Assembly (NCBI GenBank): GCA_030635005.1
Contig: DAOVZS010000094.1
Span: 1 to 8,031 of the forward strand
Length of the DNA stretch: 8,031 bases
Direction: 5' to 3'
From: Thiomargarita sp.
GTDB lineage: Bacteria; Pseudomonadota; Gammaproteobacteria; Beggiatoales; Beggiatoaceae
In this document: positions 5,534-8,031 of the stretch, one piece after another
How the letters are laid out: every line of letters starts with the position of its first letter
Position numbering within the stretch: the stretch's first letter is position 1
The notes under the pieces: model-generated
Database searches by the model: none
What the model saw: only the letters and a program-made list of their open reading frames with translations
What the model was told of the DNA's origin: nothing
Translations under genes and position numbers: made by a program

Positions 5534-5607
5534 TAGCTATGAGTGGACTTGAACCACCGACCTCAGCATTATGAATGCCGCGCTCTAACCAACTGAGCTA
5601 CATAGCC
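5534..5607 (-). tRNA. tRNA-Met (CAT), elongator type
   Basis: A 74-nt cloverleaf folds on the minus strand. The acceptor stem GGCTATG pairs with CATAGCT, so position 1-72 is a G-U pair. The D arm is GCTCAGTTGGTTAGAGC. The anticodon stem CGGCA/TGCTG carries loop TTCATAA (anticodon CAT), and the T arm is GGTGG-TTCAAGT-CCACT. The 5' half closely follows the E. coli elongator tRNA-Met (GGCTACGTAGCTCAGTTGG). The CAT anticodon could also be an Ile2 (lysidine) tRNA, but the acceptor and D-arm sequence favour Met. The discriminator base is A and no CCA is encoded after it. Confidence 0.95.
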
Positions 5608-5626
5608 AAAAACAATCACTTTTTGT

Positions 5627-5655
5627 ATTATGACAAATTAAAAATATATTGTCAA
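5627..5655 (-). promoter_or_regulatory. Sigma70-type promoter of tRNA-Met
   Basis: Read on the minus strand, a perfect TTGACA (complement at 5650-5655) is followed after 17 bp by CATAAT (complement at 5627-5632). The predicted start is near 5620, about 12 nt before the tRNA. This is the best promoter in the window. No clear terminator lies between the tRNA and the sdhB start, so it may drive sdhB too. Confidence 0.8.
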
Positions 5656-5666
5656 GCAAAAATTGT

Positions 5667-6086
5667 TTAAGTTATGTCGATGCGTTCATAATCATGCGTA
5701 ATTTTAGTGGTTGCACTTAACATAGCGGATACAGAGCAATATTTTTCTGCTGATAAATTAACGGCTTTTTTTAACAGACTCTCTTTTATATCACGCCCTG
5801 TGATAATAAAATGAATATGAATCGTGCTAAAAATTTGTGGATATTCATCACGTCGCGTTCCTTCTACTTCTATCACACAATCACTGATATTTTGACGTTG
5901 TTTTTTGAGAATGTTTAACACATCCATTGCAGTACAACTACCCAATCCCATCAATATCATTTCCATAGGACGGATACCCATATTACGCCCACCAATTTCT
6001 GCAGCACCATCTATGACTACACCATGTCCACTATCAGATTCCCCGAGCAGACAAGCATTTTCAATCCATTTTATACGTGCTTTCAT
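5667..6086 (-). CDS. OsmC family protein, YhfA-like
   Basis: 139 residues from the ATG at 6086. The sequence begins MKARIKWIENACLLGES and continues with RPMEMILMGLGSCTAMDV, TIHIHFIITGRD and LSAEKYCSVSAML, following E. coli YhfA almost block by block. The two OsmC/Ohr cysteines are present (Cys51 in GSC, Cys117 in KYC). By family it is a cytoplasmic thiol protein related to organic hydroperoxide reductases; the YhfA branch has no firmly known substrate. The frame is open to an earlier ATG at 6125 (13 more residues, MCYHGFKFQKDDD), but homology starts at 6086 and neither ATG has a good ribosome site. It follows the redoxin gene by 48 nt (9 nt if the earlier start is used), so both probably share a transcript. 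Confidence 0.9.
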   Translation of the reverse strand: MKARIKWIENACLLGESDSGHGVVIDGAAEIGGRNMGIRPMEMILMGLGSCTAMDVLNILKKQRQNISDCVIEVEGTRRDEYPQIFSTIHIHFIITGRDIKESLLKKAVNLSAEKYCSVSAMLSATTKITHDYERIDIT

Positions 6087-6134
6087 GTCATCATCTTTTT
6101 GAAATTTAAAACCATGATAACACATTATAAATCA

Positions 6135-6716
6135 TCAATCAGGCAATATTTTTATAAAACAACCATATGGCACTGTTTCAGAGTGCGTCACGTGTTTACC
6201 TGCTTGTGATTCTTTTAACGCAGCCCGTACATAGTTAAAAGGCTGATCTTTAAGCCCAAAAGGATCATTATCAATCGCCCCATGATAAATCACAATACCT
6301 TTAGGATCAATAACATATATTTCAGGTGTTTTAGTGACTTGATACAATTTAGCTACTTCACCCGAGAAATCACTTAAATAAAGATAAGAGGCATGATAAC
6401 TGTCTTTCCATCTAATATTATCCTCTCTATTCATATAATAGGTACTGTTAATCGCTAACCATCTCACATTAGAAACTTGTTTTGCAATTGTTTGCATTGT
6501 TTTTTTTTGATAATGCCGTTGCACACGTACACAATCTGGATTGAACCATTCTAATACCACATATTTTCCGCGTAAATAGGAGAGACTTAGAGGGCCCCTG
6601 AGGGTATCTTGTAAGGTGAAATTGGGGGCAGGTACACCAATATCAACAGCATATACTGCTTTGTTCCCTATTAATAATATTAATACTGGTATTATTAAAT
6701 ATAATGATTTGTACAT
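6135..6716 (-). CDS. Exported thioredoxin-fold redoxin (AhpC/TSA-like, PRX-like)
   Basis: 193 residues. Residues 1-23 are a Sec signal peptide (hydrophobic core, cleavage after VYA), so the protein is periplasmic. GVPAPNFTLQD opens a redoxin domain, followed by YVVLEWFNPDC with the likely reactive Cys62, LAINST, a KTPEIYVIDPKG cis-Pro segment and a C-terminal PYGCFIKI with Cys186. The ending matches the peroxiredoxin-like group with a TxPYGCSIKY tail. The active site is NPDCVRV instead of the usual C-P-x-V form, and there is no CxxC, so disulfide reductase activity of the TlpA type is unlikely. It probably heads a two-gene unit with the OsmC gene, suggesting thiol or peroxide defence in periplasm and cytoplasm. 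The ribosome site is weak (GAGAG about 14 nt upstream). Confidence 0.85.
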   Translation of the reverse strand: MYKSLYLIIPVLILLIGNKAVYAVDIGVPAPNFTLQDTLRGPLSLSYLRGKYVVLEWFNPDCVRVQRHYQKKTMQTIAKQVSNVRWLAINSTYYMNREDNIRWKDSYHASYLYLSDFSGEVAKLYQVTKTPEIYVIDPKGIVIYHGAIDNDPFGLKDQPFNYVRAALKESQAGKHVTHSETVPYGCFIKILPD

Positions 6717-6757
6717 AATATTAAAAAAATCTCTCTTTTTAAGTCCTCAATTCATCA

Positions 6758-6766
6758 TGTTATAAT
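6758..6766 (+). promoter_or_regulatory. Extended -10 promoter for the 6789 gene
   Basis: TGTTATAAT gives a perfect TATAAT (6761-6766) with the TGn extension. The -35 area (near 6738-6743, TTTAAG) is poor, as is common for extended -10 promoters. Transcription would start near 6773, leaving a leader of about 16 nt. On the opposite strand the same bases read TATAAC, a possible -10 for the redoxin gene, so the two promoters may overlap. Confidence 0.6.
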
Positions 6767-6788
6767 CATTAATTTAGAACTGATTTTT

Positions 6789-8031
6789 ATGAAAACGAGC
6801 CAAAAATTTCCTATTATTTTAATGATTGTCTTTGCCTTCAGTTTATCTGCCATCACAATTGCGACACTTTATGCTCAAAAACAATTCTGGCAAAAACAAG
6901 ACTATCAACATATTATTACTGATATTTTACACCACAATAAAGCGGCTATTAAAACGTTTGAGCATGCTGCTTTGTTTACTCAAAAACAAATACTTGAAGA
7001 CGAGCGGGTAGCAAAAGCATTAGTCTACACTTATACGCAACAATCCTTAGATCCTATTGCCATTATTTCAAATACTTATGAAGAAAGTATAGAAACGATT
7101 ATTTTTCAAAAGAAACCTGTATATCGTATGCTAAAAGATTATTATGATCGTAAAATAGAGCATGCACTGACAGCACATCATTTTAATAATGCATTCGTTT
7201 TAATCAAAACACTAAAAACAAAATATCCTAATGATAGGGCATTATCTAATAAATATCAAGCGATTCAAAAATTGAAAAAAAAGCGGTTATCCCTATTAAT
7301 TCAACAATATATGACTTGTCTTGAAGACGTACAAGCCCCTTTACTAAAAAGAACACAATGTATGGCAGAAGCACGTGACAAAATTGAACGGGTAGGTATT
7401 GATCATCGTTTACCTAATGATCCCAATCTACCCGCTATGTATGCTGAGGAAATGAATAAAGCCTTAACACATAAAAACTATCCACATGCAGAAAAAATAT
7501 TATTAGATTGGCAACATTTAATCACCACTTCCTCTCCACAACGGGTTCTCATTAAACAACAATTACGCCTTCATCAAGATATTAAAAATATTATTTCAGA
7601 TTTAACTCGTCATCATCAAGGCAATATTGTCAAAAGATTAACACAATTATCAATAGTACCTGTCTTGCAAAATGAAATACTTGATATGCCCAGGGTTCAA
7701 AACAATCTACTGAGATATCATCTCAATGAAGCCTTAGCCTTGATGACGATTCAAAATGTGAATATTGATCCCATGACTGAAATTAGAATGGCAGAAGTCT
7801 TAACAACTACCCACAAAAAACGGACAGCATCTTCTTGGATCCCTCCCACAACACCGTTATCTGATTCAAGCAGTCCAGAAATTGTTCAATTATTAACAGA
7901 ATGTCAAATACATTATGCAGCGAATCGCCTGACTACGGGTAAATCAGGCACAGCATTAGCGTGTTATCAAAATGTTTTAGAACAATCTCCGGGTAATTTG
8001 GATGCGATTAAAGGCTTGAAAAGCCTTGAAA
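6789..8031 (+). CDS. Membrane-anchored helical, TPR-like protein of unknown function, 3' truncated by window
   Basis: The frame is open from the ATG at 6789 to the window end (about 414 residues). Residues 7-29 form one hydrophobic segment after a short basic start, read as a signal anchor with the rest in the periplasm; a cleaved signal is possible. The remainder is predicted helical, rich in Gln, Lys, Leu and His, with no catalytic motif seen. Residues about 384-414 (GTALACYQNVLEQSPGNLDAIKGL) look like one tetratricopeptide-type repeat. I do not recognise the family. In sulfur gammaproteobacteria, similar anchor-plus-helical regions often precede an FGE/SUMF1, kinase or caspase domain, so the missing C-terminus decides function. 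No ribosome site precedes the ATG; the promoter at 6758-6766 fits a short leader. Confidence 0.8.
   Translation, partial: MKTSQKFPIILMIVFAFSLSAITIATLYAQKQFWQKQDYQHIITDILHHNKAAIKTFEHAALFTQKQILEDERVAKALVYTYTQQSLDPIAIISNTYEESIETIIFQKKPVYRMLKDYYDRKIEHALTAHHFNNAFVLIKTLKTKYPNDRALSNKYQAIQKLKKKRLSLLIQQYMTCLEDVQAPLLKRTQCMAEARDKIERVGIDHRLPNDPNLPAMYAEEMNKALTHKNYPHAEKILLDWQHLITTSSPQRVLIKQQLRLHQDIKNIISDLTRHHQGNIVKRLTQLSIVPVLQNEILDMPRVQNNLLRYHLNEALALMTIQNVNIDPMTEIRMAEVLTTTHKKRTASSWIPPTTPLSDSSSPEIVQLLTECQIHYAANRLTTGKSGTALACYQNVLEQSPGNLDAIKGLKSLE

Noticed and set aside
5534..5607. tRNA as an integration site for a mobile element
   Set aside because: No integrase, no second copy of the tRNA 3' end, and the flanks are ordinary housekeeping genes.
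5534..5607. tRNA-Ile2 (lysidine-modified CAT)
   Set aside because: The acceptor stem and D arm follow elongator tRNA-Met (GGCTAxG, AGTTGGTTA), not the GGCCCCT-type Ile2 acceptor.
5905..6209. Two plus-strand open frames opposite the OsmC and redoxin genes
   Set aside because: Both are antisense to well-supported genes and show no signal or domain.
6826..7011. Plus-strand 61-codon frame inside the TPR-like gene
   Set aside because: It is out of frame with the long open frame from 6789, Lys/Leu-rich and without a ribosome site; a shadow of the longer gene.

Overview
The window is AT-rich. It looks like a gammaproteobacterium, most plausibly a sulfur-oxidising Thiotrichales/Beggiatoaceae-type organism. 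Three things support this: an elongator tRNA-Met close to the gammaproteobacterial form, an OsmC protein of the YhfA type, and a STAND-type ATPase beside a caspase fused to a formylglycine-generating-enzyme (FGE) fold, a combination I associate with that group. The placement is inference from family resemblance only.

Left part (1-2902, minus strand): a two-gene operon. A 541-residue NB-ARC/STAND-like ATPase with a shortened CHAT-like N-terminus lies 9 nt upstream of an exported caspase (peptidase C14) lipoprotein. The caspase carries an EF-hand-like loop, a charged coiled linker and the beginning of an FGE/SUMF1 domain cut by the window edge. This is the most system-like part of the window: an ATPase switch and a caspase in one transcript, apparently on opposite sides of the inner membrane.

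Middle (2972-4754, plus strand): a divergently transcribed envelope cassette. Two paralogous lipoproteins each have a lipobox, an acidic linker and a C-terminal peptidoglycan-binding domain (PG_binding_1). They flank a small secreted, glycine-rich protein, possibly a beta-barrel. The first linker contains four 18-bp tandem repeats; the second lipoprotein has an ambiguous and possibly non-canonical start.

Right part (4735-6716, minus strand): housekeeping and redox genes. These are an iron-sulfur subunit of a type-B succinate dehydrogenase/fumarate reductase (sdhB, with no sdhA or sdhC next to it), an elongator tRNA-Met with a strong promoter just upstream of sdhB, a YhfA-like OsmC protein and an exported redoxin. 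From 6789 to the end, on the plus strand, is the first part of a membrane-anchored helical/TPR-like protein of unknown function, preceded by an extended -10 promoter.

Most starts lack a good Shine-Dalgarno sequence. No mobile element, CRISPR array or rRNA is visible. There is no gene-free stretch over 300 bases; the longest gap, 3572-3697, holds a candidate promoter and two hairpins.
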